Origin: Whalleya microplaca
Lineage: Eukaryota > Ascomycota > Sordariomycetes > Xylariales > Xylariaceae
Direction: 5' to 3'
Assembly (NCBI GenBank): GCA_022497155.1
Contig: MU385715.1
Coordinates: 186,001-250,000 of the forward strand
DNA length: 64,000 bases
Under the pieces are notes generated by a model that searched no databases, was not told where the DNA came from, and was given only the letters and a program-made list of their open reading frames with translations. The translations under genes and the position numbers were made by a program. Of the stretch, positions 1-11,442 are shown piece by piece; the first letter of the stretch is position 1; each line of letters begins with the position of its first letter.

Positions 1-930
1 AAGAGAGATAATGCCTGATAATTGGAAATTCTGCAGTACTTGTATCCAATAGATAACCTTCTGCTAAAAACAACATTATAACCTGGGGGAGGTAACACGG
101 GAGAGTTAGGTATCTAAGTCATGCTTAATATTTAGTGATGATACTCAGCTTGACCTCCCGTAAACGCTCAATCTAACCATCCTTGGTAATGATGAAAGTG
201 GTCTACTAGAAAATAAAAATAATAACTAGTCTTAATGAGAGATCGTTTTAGTTTCGATTCTATATTGAACAAGACACACTTAGGGACTTCCAGTAAAATG
301 CAATAAATATGTATCGCCGCAGAGCAGCAACTGTCATAGATACACATAATATTATCGAGTTGCATGGTCTTCCGATTTACGATATTATAGCACTAATCAA
401 TAATCCATGTAGACCTATCATTTTGCCTACAGCACCGGCCCGTGATAATTCCATTGCCCCACAGCATCGTCCACAATCTGGACGTGTGACCACATGCTTG
501 ATCAGATAGCATTTTGGACAGCTTGGGGAATTTGACCATAGCTCCACCTTGATTCAACAGGCCCTTCCAGTATAGACTGGGTTATACTGATGGACCCTGA
601 CTAGGATTGATAAACAGAGCCCAGACGGCTGGGCCAGGGACTCTGTCACAGGTGCAGCAGAGCAAACACCCACGCAGTAAGCACTCCCCAAGACGAAGAT
701 AGTAGTCTCTGCTTTGACCATTAGCATGCGAGTTAATAAACGAAGAACGAAGCTTGGTTGGGAATTCCAGAAAATGCGTTCCGGCTGCGTCTAGCGTGGA
801 TCTCATCTAAATGCGGTATAGGGCGTTCACTTGAATTAGAAAACCACGTAGAAAACCGTCTTGCACGCCTGCAACCTAAGAAGCGCTAGTCTCCAATGGA
901 TAGATTAGTGATCAATCCGTCAGATGCCTG
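1..930. other. Intergenic, no gene seen
   Basis: Both strands carry only short open frames (under about 75 codons) without recognisable domains or credible splice joins. This is the region 3' of the EXO5 gene, which ends at 931 on the minus strand. I see no RNA gene or repeat. Confidence 0.6.
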
Positions 931-2622
931 TCAGCTTGAGACCCTAGAGGAGTTTCGTCTCTTGCGTAAGAACTCGACCTCCTTGTCTTTCCGCCATTGG
1001 CAGCCCTCCGCAAACTCGCACGAGCGGCATTTGTAGGTTTCTTCGATGGTGACTCCTTGGGCCTCTCTGTCTCCGCGCCACCATTTTAGATTCTGCTTGA
1101 TATAGCCATCCAGTGCTTCGGGGTCGTTGGGAAATGAGTTGTTGCCGATGACACGGCCGTCATCTCTGTGCCGATACTGAACAGCGAGGAGATCGCCCAG
1201 GCTAGCAGCACCATGGGGAAAGGTATCCCGCAACTCAGATTCGAGCAACGGTATCATCTGTTGAATCGACCTATATCTCATCAGATCAGACGGCGGTGCC
1301 ATTTGAGGCGACGAGTTTGGCGATGAGTCCGCATCGTAGAATATTTCATCGTGAAGGCCACCTATCTGGGCCATGAAAGCGTCGGAAAAGCGCACATCGG
1401 CTCTTAGACCGTAACGGTCACAGATGGCAGGGAAGTTCACCATGCCTGAGGCCATGTGCCCTAAGAGCCGATGGTATAGGAACAGCTGAACCCTAGCTGG
1501 CCTAAGCGCGGCACCCGTTGGTAACCTCTCGGATGCTCGAGTTTTGACATCAGTTAGATAAACTTTTCTATGAAGCGGTCCTAAATAGTCCGTTATGGAA
1601 GACTGATGGATTGAGGATGTGGGAGAATCCCCCGTGATTGATTGAGATAACCTGAGCTCTTCTTCAAAGTCGGCATTTGGACTTTCATTGCTTAATTCGT
1701 CGATGATGCCATTGACAACCTGGCCCTCGATCGTTCCCCAGACCTCTAGTTCGCGGGTCATGCCAGTGTCGCGAAGAGTGCGGAGGCCCTGGATGATGTT
1801 CCACAGCCGAAGCGCAAACGCCTCCTCCTTGGTGGTTATCTCGACCTGTGTTGTAGTATGAACTTGGTCTTCTAGCGTCTGATGAACGCGAGATCCACCC
1901 ATCATCGCCGCAGTTCTCGTCTTCCTCCCTCCGGGCAGACGAGTAAGCGTGTACCAGTATTGAAGCTCGCACCAGGCGCCGGAAGCTAAATCACTGACGG
2001 TGAGAGGCTTCCTGGGGAATGATCGAAAGCGTTCTAAAGGAGAGCGGGTGTCGTCATCTGGCTCGGTGGATGTCGGCTCGAGAGCAGGTGTGCCTCGAGG
2101 TTGTATGTCAGAAAGGGCGCGGCTCACTAAAGGCTGTCTGTCAGTCAGACGTGTCTGTTGTCCAAGTTCAATAAGCCGCAGATCAGAGGACTCACGATCC
2201 GGGTACCGGACACCATCCGTTGACATTGACCTTGGTGAGGGTGTTGACAAGGATGAGGTGTTGTCGTTGGCGCATGGCCCGCCCATGCCTGTAGGACGCT
2301 TTGAATTTCCCGACAGGGTGGCCTCGGGCGGCCTACGGGGATTTGAGGCATGGCATTGGCCTCCCGTTATGGGAGAAGATGGCGCAAACAAACTGGCGGC
2401 GATGGCGGTGTCGAGGTCGACTGCGAGCACAGATTGCGCGGTATCCGAGAGGGAGCTGGCCTTGGGAACGCTGGGGGCTGGGGTGTTAGTCGTGAGGTCT
2501 TCGAGAAGCCGATTCACTATGTGCTCCTCCCCTATCGAAAAGTCGGATCCATAGTCGCTCTCCGTCAGGCTATCGCCGTCTGGAATGGAGGCAAAGGAGG
2601 TCGCTATATGGGATGTCGCCAT
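931..2622 (-). CDS. EXO5: Exonuclease V (EXO5/DEM1 family)
   Basis: Single-exon gene of 563 codons, ATG at 2622. It encodes an Exo5/Dem1-type single-strand-specific DNA exonuclease of the RecB/PD-(D/E)XK nuclease group; in yeast the family acts in mitochondrial DNA maintenance and in human cells in nuclear repair. Seen in the sequence: a low-complexity Ser/Pro-rich N-terminal third (about residues 1-200), then the nuclease core with a GxxxH-type motif (GGSRVHQTLE, about 242-251), an acidic residue in GIIDEL (D308), the TDVKTR motif (D358, K360) and a Q-motif-like QLFLYHRLL (379-387). Four cysteines expected to bind a 4Fe-4S cluster are present: C218 (AWCELQYWY) and C532, C535, C541 near the C-terminus. 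Localisation is not clear from the N-terminus. It is divergently oriented to the F-box gene at 3549. Confidence 0.9.
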   Translation of the reverse strand: MATSHIATSFASIPDGDSLTESDYGSDFSIGEEHIVNRLLEDLTTNTPAPSVPKASSLSDTAQSVLAVDLDTAIAASLFAPSSPITGGQCHASNPRRPPEATLSGNSKRPTGMGGPCANDNTSSLSTPSPRSMSTDGVRYPDRESSDLRLIELGQQTRLTDRQPLVSRALSDIQPRGTPALEPTSTEPDDDTRSPLERFRSFPRKPLTVSDLASGAWCELQYWYTLTRLPGGRKTRTAAMMGGSRVHQTLEDQVHTTTQVEITTKEEAFALRLWNIIQGLRTLRDTGMTRELEVWGTIEGQVVNGIIDELSNESPNADFEEELRLSQSITGDSPTSSIHQSSITDYLGPLHRKVYLTDVKTRASERLPTGAALRPARVQLFLYHRLLGHMASGMVNFPAICDRYGLRADVRFSDAFMAQIGGLHDEIFYDADSSPNSSPQMAPPSDLMRYRSIQQMIPLLESELRDTFPHGAASLGDLLAVQYRHRDDGRVIGNNSFPNDPEALDGYIKQNLKWWRGDREAQGVTIEETYKCRSCEFAEGCQWRKDKEVEFLRKRRNSSRVSS

Positions 2623-3548
2623 GTTGGATGATCAGTAGACAAACATCACGCTAGGTCAGGAGCGTAGTAGTGACTGTCCCGGTGGCGGAATCCCTAACTG
2701 CACAGAAGAAAAAGAAATAATCAGCGGGCGAGTCATACCGGGCGACCTCACCATTGATGACGAAGATGACAGCGACTCGGGAATGTGTAAAGTCATCATT
2801 CGTTGGCGCGCGAAGCCACGCTAGCGGGCATCTTATCAGTCGCGTTGTCACATGCTCGCTATTATGTATATTACCTATATTATGTATCTACCGGATGGAC
2901 CTACCTACGGATAGCTGCATATTAGGGTGAAGTCCTCCGTAAACCGTACAGAGTACTGTAACGCATAAACCACCATGGTATGTATTGATCCGGGTTACAT
3001 TGGATGTCCACTATCAATCAACCGCGTTACTATGTACAGCCCAGGACACTATCTACCTAGGTAAGGTAGCTTATCTGCACGTATGGACGGGATATATGGC
3101 AGTGTGGTTCGTCTCGTATCTTGCTGCCTCTCTTATGCCATCACCGCAGTTCACAGCAATTTTCATTCCACTTCACAAGTGGGGCGTTTTACCTTGATGC
3201 CTACTGCGTAAATGTTAGTTCGTAATCGGAGGACAGATCGACGTTGCATAGTTGTTCACTTATATAGCGAAAATAGCTTTCTCATCCGACTCCTCAAACA
3301 CGAAGGCACATTACCTTAGTTTTTCCCTGGGACAAGGCAGCAGGAATATACAAAGTCATCAACATTTCTTATTGTGCTTTGGATTTTACTGCGACTGTCT
3401 CGGTCATGACTCTAGAGAATTTCTTAGTTCATATGATTAATTTGTCCATCGATCATCGATACCACCACAACACAATAGCCATCACGCTTTGAACTCGTTT
3501 ATTAGACTCATATTCTCCTTATTACCCCTATTTAAGGCTCAAGACGTC
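2623..3548. other. Intergenic, shared upstream region of EXO5 and F-box gene
   Basis: About 0.9 kb between two divergent genes, so it holds both promoters. No gene seen. A perfect ACCTAGGTA palindrome-type motif lies at 3055-3063, one of several scattered through the spacers of this window. Confidence 0.5.
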
Positions 3549-4140
3549 ATGGCTCAGAGTGCTGAGCCCGAGGTCCAGCTTCATCCAAAGGGGATCCCTA
3601 ACTTCAATGACCTGCCGCCCGAACTGCATCTGCTCATCAGTCAACATCTTATATATCCCGATGCTCTTTCCCTCAAGCACACATCCAGGTACTTCTTTCA
3701 TCTAGTCGACACTGGAGTCAAGCTTAAGGTGGAATGGTTGATGGAACGCTGGAGTTTGCATCTGGAATGTCCAAGTGACCGGCACTGCGACCTGCGAAGT
3801 GATCTGAAGTTCTGTAGAGGCAGTGTCAGGTAAAGATTCCCACATACCTATAGAGATCGTGCCCAAGCCTTCCCATTGTTCATCCAAGCTGAGATCGCAT
3901 TGTAGGTTGCTCATACAGCGGCGTCGTGAACATCTCGAATGCGAGTCCCGCCCTGGCTTGGGATGTCTCGTGTATGGGACGAGTAATTGTATACACCGAC
4001 GACAATACAAATTGCGATTGAAGCGGTGGCTTCGTACCCGTCTTACTGTTGAAGTTTGGTGGATTGTGATGGCGTTAGCTCCAGTCGTACTCGCGTGCCT
4101 TTGGGTGGCTGAATTGACGACATGGCAAGCCAGTGCGTAA
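3549..4140 (+). CDS. Small F-box protein with C-terminal membrane segment
   Basis: Two exons, 3549-3829 and 3906-4140, joined over a 76-nt intron (donor GTAAAG, acceptor TTGTAG). The split codon AG|G keeps phase and the product is 171 aa. The start is the ATG at 3549; an upstream in-frame TTG at 3489 is not credible. Residues about 14-50 match the F-box pattern (LPPELHLLISQHL, then ALSLKHTSRYF), which normally binds Skp1 in SCF ubiquitin ligases. The middle is basic and Cys-containing and the end (about 150-168) is a hydrophobic stretch beginning at VWWIVMALAPVVLACLW that looks like one membrane span. No substrate-binding repeats are visible. This size and layout recur in fungal F-box families of unknown target. 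The intron is inferred from phase and the splice signals, not from transcripts. Confidence 0.65.
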
Positions 4141-4777
4141 CTAAACTGCCTACTTCAATCCACATAGAGATCGGGAACGGCCTTCTAATTTCTATTGACT
4201 TCGCTCTTTGCAATATGGTGTCTATTAGTATTTCAGGGGGCTATGGCTGTCGATCCGCCTGTGGATTAATAATTACCTACTTAGGCTGGACCCGGAAGGT
4301 TATTTTTCAAGCAGAACCAATCATGATTATGGAAACCCATTTCGGCATTGTTGATGTCCCGACTTGGTACGATGTCAATGAGTGAAACTGCACAACGAAT
4401 CTTCCATTCTGTCATTGGCTATTGCAATGCGCCTAGAAGCCGAGATGTTGTTATGCTTTCTAATTTATAATAGCCCATTTTCACTACAGATGTAGGAGCG
4501 AAGGTGCGGGTTACGGATTATACCGGTTTACACATACTACGTAATAGTCTCCGAGCTCTTTGCTGACAAATATGACTGATAAATCAAAGGGTGCATGTGT
4601 TACTACTTATATGTATATCTTCCCGTAACTCATCACCTGATTCACTACTTTCCGACATTCCACGGCGTCACTCTGAAGTCGAAAAGCCAATAAATACTTA
4701 GACCAGATACCAAGCCCACTTGATTTCTCCTAGTGGTAGCATCGTCTATAATCTGGCACCATCAAATTCTCTAAAGC
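4141..4777. other. Intergenic, promoter region of NmrA-like gene
   Basis: About 640 bp with only a short open frame (4122-4385) that lacks domain signal. Presumed 3' end of the F-box gene and promoter of the gene starting at 4778. Nothing else recognised. Confidence 0.5.
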
Positions 4778-5907
4778 ATGGCTACATCAACGAAAGTAGC
4801 AGTGGTCGGCGCATCAGGTCGAACCGGGAACTCGGTGGTGAACGGTTTGTTGGCCTCCGAGACAAGCTTTGTGTGACCCCATGCTATCCCCGTTTTATCA
4901 ACTGAACTAATATTGAGTTTCAGGATATTACGGCTTTAGCACGCCCATCATCTATCAATAGTGATGCTTACAAATCACTCAAGAGCAAGGGCGTCCATGT
5001 GGTAGCAGCAGACTTGATAGGACCAAAGGAGGAACTGGTCAAGGTGCTGGCAGATATTGATATTGTTATCTCATGCATCGAATTCAGACATCTTCAGGAT
5101 CAGGTACCTTTGGCTGAAGCCGCAAAAGAAGCCGGAGTCAAGAGGTTTGTTCCATGCGCTTTTGGCACGCCAGCGCCAAGAGGCGTCATGGATATGGCTG
5201 ACGAGGTTTGATATCATTCCCACGAAGTAATGCAATGAGCTGACCGCTTTACCAGAAAGACGATGTCCTATCAGCCATTCAGCGACTCTACCTACCCTAC
5301 ACCGTCATTGACGTTGGTTGGTGGTCCGTCCAGTCAATTCCAACCATCCCTTCGGGACGAACAAACCATGCGGTAGTCACGCTTCTCGCGGGATTCATTG
5401 GCGATGGTAAAGTTCCAATAGCGTACACAGACCTAAGTGACATTGGCCTGTATGTCGCGAAGATCATCACGGACCCAAGGACTCTCAACAAGAAGGTATT
5501 TGCGTATACTGAGGTACGCACCTTGACCCAAGCTGTAGAGCTCATGGAGGAGCTGAGCGGAGAGAAGGTCGTAAGAAATTACGTAAGTCATAAGCCACTA
5601 TCGATTGAACATTGAGCTTACAAATTAATTATAGTTGAGCGCAGAAAAGATCCGCAAAGCTATTGTCGACGCCCGTGCCGCACTAAAGGAGAATCCGTCG
5701 GACTTGAATTCCAAGCTGCAGTTGGTACTGAATCAATATTTCGACAGCTGGGGCATTCGAGGAGACAACAGTCCCGAAGCGGCTGCTTATTTGGGCTACC
5801 TAGACTTCAAACAGCTATACCCCAATGTCCAGGGCAAAACGCTGCGAACTCTGTACCAAGAGGTGCTTAATGGCCAATCCACCGGAATAAAGTATGAATT
5901 TAATTAG
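4778..5907 (+). CDS. NmrA/isoflavone-reductase-like NAD(P)-binding oxidoreductase
   Basis: Four exons: 4778-4870, 4924-5205, 5256-5582 and 5635-5907. The introns are 53, 50 and 52 nt, all at phase 0, and the product is 324 aa. The N-terminus VAVVGASGRTGNS carries the GxxGxxG dinucleotide-binding loop of atypical short-chain dehydrogenases. The following VHVVAADL, IDIVISCI and VKRFVPCAFG segments are the usual beta strands and the phenylcoumaran-benzylic-ether-reductase/NmrA landmark. Members reduce small aromatic compounds or act as redox sensors of NAD(P); substrate cannot be told from the sequence. In this family a Lys after the FVP-x-FG segment is often catalytic, and here that stretch reads FVPCAFGTPAP, so enzymatic activity is uncertain. 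No signal peptide, so probably cytosolic. Splice sites are inferred from phase and from the restored fold order. Confidence 0.8.
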
Positions 5908-6372
5908 GCACATAGTAAGCTAGGTACTTTACGAATTTCAATGCTAGTTTCACACAATTGGCGTTTTTACGATCTAATATGTGACTTATACAATTGGGCT
6001 GACGAGCGTCATTGTTACCCTCTTCAATACTACTATCGTGCTCATCACTATGTGATAATAGGAATAGTATTGCCCAGTAGTGCTTGCCACTATAGTGTAT
6101 ACAGCTATTGTGCTTTCGTCGATTTTTCATCCGAATCTAGCTATCACGCGACGAACGTATGAGGTAGCAAACAACACAGTTATTACACGAAGAACTAAAT
6201 AGTTCTTCGAACAACCCCTATATACATGATCCTAACAAAAGATCCTAACACTAGCATTGGGGTGAGCAATGTGGCTGTCAGTGATCCACAAGCTAAAAAG
6301 TAATAGGTTCAAGTATTTAAATTGTAAGGGCTTAGATTGTGGTTGATAGGAGTGTCTCAATGTGACAAGGGC

Positions 6373-6589
6373 TGTAATTCAGGGCTTGGAAATATTCAAT
6401 TCAGCAATAATTCTCTAGGCCCTCTGAGGGTGCTTGTTATTCTAAGTTTCAATCTGAGTCTGAGGCTCGGCGTCAGGTTCTTATAGACCTGCTGCCGCGG
6501 TACGTATTCCTAGTACGTATCTAGTCTGTTGCCGACGTAGCCGCCGTCTGGTAATTATACCTTTTGTTAGGTAGTCATATATTCCAACA
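6373..6589 (-). mobile_element. Candidate solo LTR of a Ty1/copia-type retroelement
   Basis: Read on the minus strand, the element begins TGTTGGAATATATGAC, like the TGTTGGAATA start of Ty1/copia LTRs. It holds a TATA-like CTATAAGAACC about 110 bp in and can end in TTACA at 6373, giving a 217-bp TG...CA unit. I see no 5-bp target duplication (flanks are AGGGC and GTATC), no primer-binding site I would trust and no internal pol region. It would therefore be an old solo LTR or fragment. The right edge is firmer than the left edge. Confidence 0.4.
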
Positions 6590-6915
6590 GTATCGAATAA
6601 TATCTAACAGCACCTAATATATGTACTCGTGCAGCATTCCTGCATTTCGTATAGCTTCTAACAGGTCTTAGCTCCAATAGCCGTGTGACATATATGACAG
6701 AAGATACTCGCGAACCGGTTGAGTCAGCTGCAAGAAGCGTGGTCACATGGCAGAAAATATTTGCGAAGTATATTGTGAGTCAGCTATAAGTGTGGTAAGT
6801 TATATAGTTATCATATAGTTATAATAGTTTCCACGTGGCAACAGGTAGTAAGGCTTCAGAGCAGCCTACTTTAAAGCCACCCTTGTGCCACATATATAGA
6901 GCAGTGTCTTAGCAA

Positions 6916-7049
6916 ATATATCAGTATTATGGTACATCATATGATTATAGTTTTGAATGATTGTCATACTATTCGATGTGATATATCAGTATTATGGTAC
7001 ATCATATGATTATAGTTTTGAATGATTGTCATACTATTCGATGTGATAT
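6916..7049. repeat. Perfect 65-bp tandem duplication
   Basis: The 65-bp unit at 6916-6980 is repeated at 6981-7045 with no mismatch that I can find, and the identity runs on for 4 more bases. The unit is AT-rich and starts ATATATCAGTATTATGGTAC. Perfect identity of non-coding copies suggests a recent duplication. Confidence 0.9.
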
Positions 7050-7255
7050 CATTTTGTGATCGAATTTAATGTTATATTTGCTTTAAATCGACTAGAAGCA
7101 ACATATGCGCCTTTGCAGGGCCAAAATATAGAGCATTACGTCGTACCATAAAAAGCCGTTGCATACGTTATATGCTACCCTAGATGAAAATGAAAAAGCT
7201 TTTCAATTTCTGTAGTAATACAGTCCTCAAAGAATTAGCTATACCCTTCTGCGCT

Positions 7256-9065
7256 CTAATCAGACGCAGGGCCCTGAAGCTCAATAGCATCGACAATGTA
7301 GTTCGCACTGAGAAAGTCCTGGTCACCGCTGCCGTATACCCCAAGTGTCAAGGTGTTTTGCCCGGTTGTCAAAGCACTTGAGGGGACACTCCAGGTATAG
7401 ACCTCGCCATACCCTCGATACGCCCCACGAGTCACCCCCCTCGAGTCAATAAGTTTCTGTAGGCTGGATTAGCTCTGTGATAAATATGCCATATTCATCT
7501 CCTGGGTCTGACTTACTGGAGCCCCCGGATCTTTGCCAGTCCAACTGCCAATTGCAACTGATGGGCGTCCACCTTTGAAAGAGAGCGTCGTCCCCACTCT
7601 CAACGTCAGGTCTTGAACTTGGCTTTGGGCAAGATCAAAGTTGACCTCTACATTTCCTCCGGTCTTGGAGAAGAGAGCCATGGGGAAATCGCTAGGAGAA
7701 GACTGGCCTACTGTGAATGTCCCTCCCCATGAGCTCATACGAGAGTCGCTTGGGTGCATACGCTCGATGTTTTTGCCGTTCTTCAGTTCGAAAGGCTGTC
7801 CGTCAAAATCCCCAATGCGCCAGACGACCGAAGGAGTTGGTTCTACAGAAGCAATATCCTTCGCAGTGTCTTTGCCGGCTGTCACTGATACCGTGTCATT
7901 GGCTACCTCGTACTCTCCCTTGTAAAGCTTCATGGTGTATGATCCAGTCTTCATCAGGGGCGATTTGAATTTGCCACCATTGGCCTTAGCCCAGTACTGA
8001 GCCTTGTCATTATACCAATGAAGCACGGCTTCAAAATCGTTCGGCACCCCAGAGGCTGCGCCCGAGATGGAGCCACGCTCATCTTCAGGGACGTAACCCT
8101 CAATACTGAGGCTACCGAAGAAGCTCGTGTCTAGGTCTGCAGACGGCGTCTCTCCTTTACTTGAAGCCACTGTCAAATGAGATCTACTGGCGAACGGGGT
8201 TCTTTTTTGCACTCACGTGAATGTCATGGCATATGGCCCCATCAATCCAAAACGCCACGACTCTGTCCGTACATGTCCACTATTCATATACCAGTATAGC
8301 TCCTGGTCGCTGCCAGTTTGGCTATTGATGTCGCGCATAAATGGTCCCCCAGATGAGGTCTCATACGCATTTCCAGGCATGATCATCCAGACTGCAGCAT
8401 TCTGCAGGACGTCAGCCTGTCCATTTGGGCTCAGGACGATCTGCTACTTACAGTCCCACTGACACCATGCACCTGATCATCAATGAATCGATCTGATGTG
8501 TACATCTTGCATCGAGTCTCTCCGTTAGAACACTTAAATGTATCTGATCCTTCGAATGCGGTGCAACCTATGGTATTGCCGACATTGCCATGCACGCCTT
8601 CAGGCAATTCGTTCTGACGTAGGCGTGCCAGCCATCGGAGTTCCCCTGGGTCGACCTCACCGGTGATGTAGGTCGCCATATAGATTGTAGGGTCGTTTTC
8701 CTTTGCTACGTAGTAGTGAGTTACGGGCAATGAGCTCGCTTTAGCCGTGATTTTTATGTATCCGTTGACCGTCTCTGCAGATACCTGGCTGTTGCCGAGG
8801 CCCGAGTTTATACCAGATGCCTTGCTTGTTCCTTGATACTCAACGTCGTTGAACAACAAACTGGTGATATCACCAGTTGATCTATCTATAGTTAATCAAT
8901 CCATACATCCGTAAGGTTCAAGAGTGACTTATACTTCTTTACTTCAAATACTAGGCCTCCATTCGTGTCAACCTGGTACCCATCGTCCGTATTCGTGAGA
9001 CCAAAGGCAGCATATGCACCATGGCTAAGAGTTGCGACGGCGGCCGCGATGAATGCAGCAAGCAT
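7256..9065 (-). CDS. rglA: Secreted rhamnogalacturonan lyase, polysaccharide lyase family 4
   Basis: Five exons on the minus strand: 9065-8935, 8881-8452, 8401-8217, 8159-7517 and 7456-7256. Introns are 53, 50, 57 and 60 nt and the product is 529 aa, the usual size for fungal PL4. Residues 1-19 ([19 protein letters not shown]) are a signal peptide. The mature protein starts [20 protein letters not shown], the family N-terminus, followed by an ELRWLARLR stretch and the DTSFFGSL...[13 protein letters not shown] fibronectin-like middle domain. The C-terminal carbohydrate-binding-like domain follows, with the [16 protein letters not shown] segment, and the end is [16 protein letters not shown]. 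The enzyme cleaves rhamnose-galacturonate bonds in the pectin backbone by beta-elimination outside the cell. The first and third introns use ATAG and AAG acceptors chosen because only they keep phase and restore ...[11 protein letters not shown] and ...MTFTKGETPS. Confidence 0.9.
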
Positions 9066-11442
9066 GATGACTACCAAATTCCACCAACTAATCTACTATA
9101 GAAAAGCTGTATGCAGCAATAAAGTCAGCCGAGCTTGAAGCGATCCTGATTGTCTTCATATACTGAGACTGGTCACATTCCTGCTCTCTAGCCAGCGTCG
9201 AGACCCGATGGCAATTACTCCGACTATGCCTATGATGGTTTGTCGTATTTAGCAACTACCTCCACAATCCAACATTATAAATACTTGGGTCGTACGAATT
9301 AGTTCGCCCAGAGGATCCATTGTGGTGGAGCGACCAATAGTAGAAATATTCCATCACGGAGCTAGATTACCCCACAGTCCATCAAGGGAAAACGGTAGCC
9401 CGGCAGAATGGGACGGTTATAGCAGAAATAAGGGTAGAACATTCCGACTACTGTTTCAAGTCATCTAATACTGGATGAGATAAAATTGAAACCGCTAAAT
9501 AAATTGGGATATTCAAGGTGTAGCTATTCCGTCTTGCAATGTGGTCAAGACCACTCAACCATATGCGCTGAGCCCTGGATAAATGAGCCCTGTACATCAG
9601 GAGTCCTAGTATCTCTAAGCTTAGATCTACAAAGCAGTCTACCTTATTCAAGTTAATATGATATTTACATAATGTGCTGAGAATACGACAGTTGAACATG
9701 ACCATTGCTATTCTATCCAAATGTCTATTTTGACCGGATATGTGGCTTTCCTAGCTAGATACCACCCGACATTAGATATACCGGTCCCACGTTACATTGT
9801 TGTAAGAAACTCAAGTATCTCCTCTTTCCAACAATAATAGCACTGGTTATTTGAGGCCATCACCATGGCCGAGTTACTGGTTTCAGCCTCTAGTTATGGT
9901 TGAAGGCAACCAAACAAGATGAATGATTTGATGCCTCTGTTAATAGCGCCTGCAGGGGGTAATTGCCCGTAAAACACTGTGGAAATTTTGGAAGAAGCAA
10001 GCGTCTTTTTGAACTAGGTGATTAACTACCTAAGGTTGGGCTGTGAAAAATGGGTTACGCGCTTAGCAAATATACAACAGTACATATCTAGAGAGAGAAA
10101 TGAGGGTACTATGCATATCATTAAATCTGTATAGACACTTAGTTGAGGTGCTGCGCTCATATCTTTTGGGATTTAATGAAAAGCGCTATAGACTTAATAA
10201 TCATGGTTAATATATAATTCTGGAGTTTAAACACTCTCAGCTCAACTAAAGATACAGTTGTGGACACTGCCATGATTGCAACTAACTTGTCAACTTGAAT
10301 TAAGTCTCGTATCATTCTGGGAGGTCTTCCTGCAGCTGCCAACCTTAGGAAGGCCGCTTTTGAATACTAAGCTCTCCGGACCACTATTTTCCCGAGCCCT
10401 GTAAGAAAAAGGGGTCGATGACAATTACCCCTATCGCGACAACTGCACTGCCCGCCTGGAGAATACTGGTATCATCTCAATAATGGAACCTACTATACAG
10501 CAAGGAATTATAGCTAGAGGACAATATGACCGCGGTTGGCCCATGCTCGTGTCCAGTCTGCCAGACTCATCCAATCTTCCCTCTGAGGTGATCTGATCGT
10601 GGCAAGGACAGAGATATTCATCAATTGGAGTCGCAAAGCCTCACTATCACATTCAATTCAATAGTTACATGTTTATAGAGTCTCACCAGGTGAAGAAGAT
10701 TTGTATCGTCCTTGCTGTGTTGCGTCTTGGCTACTGCCTGCTTTAAACTCCTTACCTCAGCGATGATTACATCCACCTTCTAGATATGAAATACTATTAA
10801 CGGATGTATATTAATTGTGCATGGTCTTCGAAGTATATCTAGAGCTCCTGGGTGGGGAGTGAGTGATAGGTAACTCAGCATGTGAGTAGTCCGACCTCCT
10901 GTATTCTAACATAGGATATGAGTTAGATGTTCAGCACACAGTTCCATCCCAAGAGAATTTTGCGATTTATGAGTTGTGAAAAGTGCACCTAAGAATGGAA
11001 TGCATAGATGAAGGTCTATTAATTGGATGTCAACAGATTGAACGATATGAGCTTCAATACCTACATGTGATCAAGTTGGTGCACATCTCTCGTGCACAGT
11101 ACCTAGAACCTTCTTCAATTCAATAATTGAACTTGATTTCGGAAGTCATTATTGGCTACTTGACATTTCATATATTTTCTCTTTGTGACTTTATGGAATT
11201 TCAAATTCATTCAACGAGAAGAGCAATTGGAAATATGGACACAGTATTAGTTACAGTAAAAATCATATATCGCACATGGTAATTTTAGCAAATCCTCCTT
11301 AGGTCCTTAACTTATCAGCAGATTCATGTTGAGGCTCTTCAAAGGACAACAAGAACGGCAACAATAACAACAGTACTACATATCTAGACCTCGTTATCGC
11401 AATTACGTGTGCTTCGCTACTTAGAGTGACTCGTATATTACC
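9066..11442. other. Intergenic, no gene seen
   Basis: About 2.4 kb between two divergent genes (rhamnogalacturonan lyase - and TMEM97-like +). Only short frames without domain signal (for example 9448-9720 and 10157-10342, both minus and both relying on weak starts). It must hold both promoters. No RNA gene or clear repeat seen. Confidence 0.55.

Larger units (their letters stand above)
5908..7255. other. AT-rich intergenic region
   Basis: About 1.35 kb with no coding signal between two convergent genes (NmrA-like + and rhamnogalacturonan lyase -). It contains the probable LTR relic at 6373-6589 and the 65-bp tandem duplication at 6916-7049, listed separately. The base composition is visibly richer in A+T than the flanking exons. 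Confidence 0.6.
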
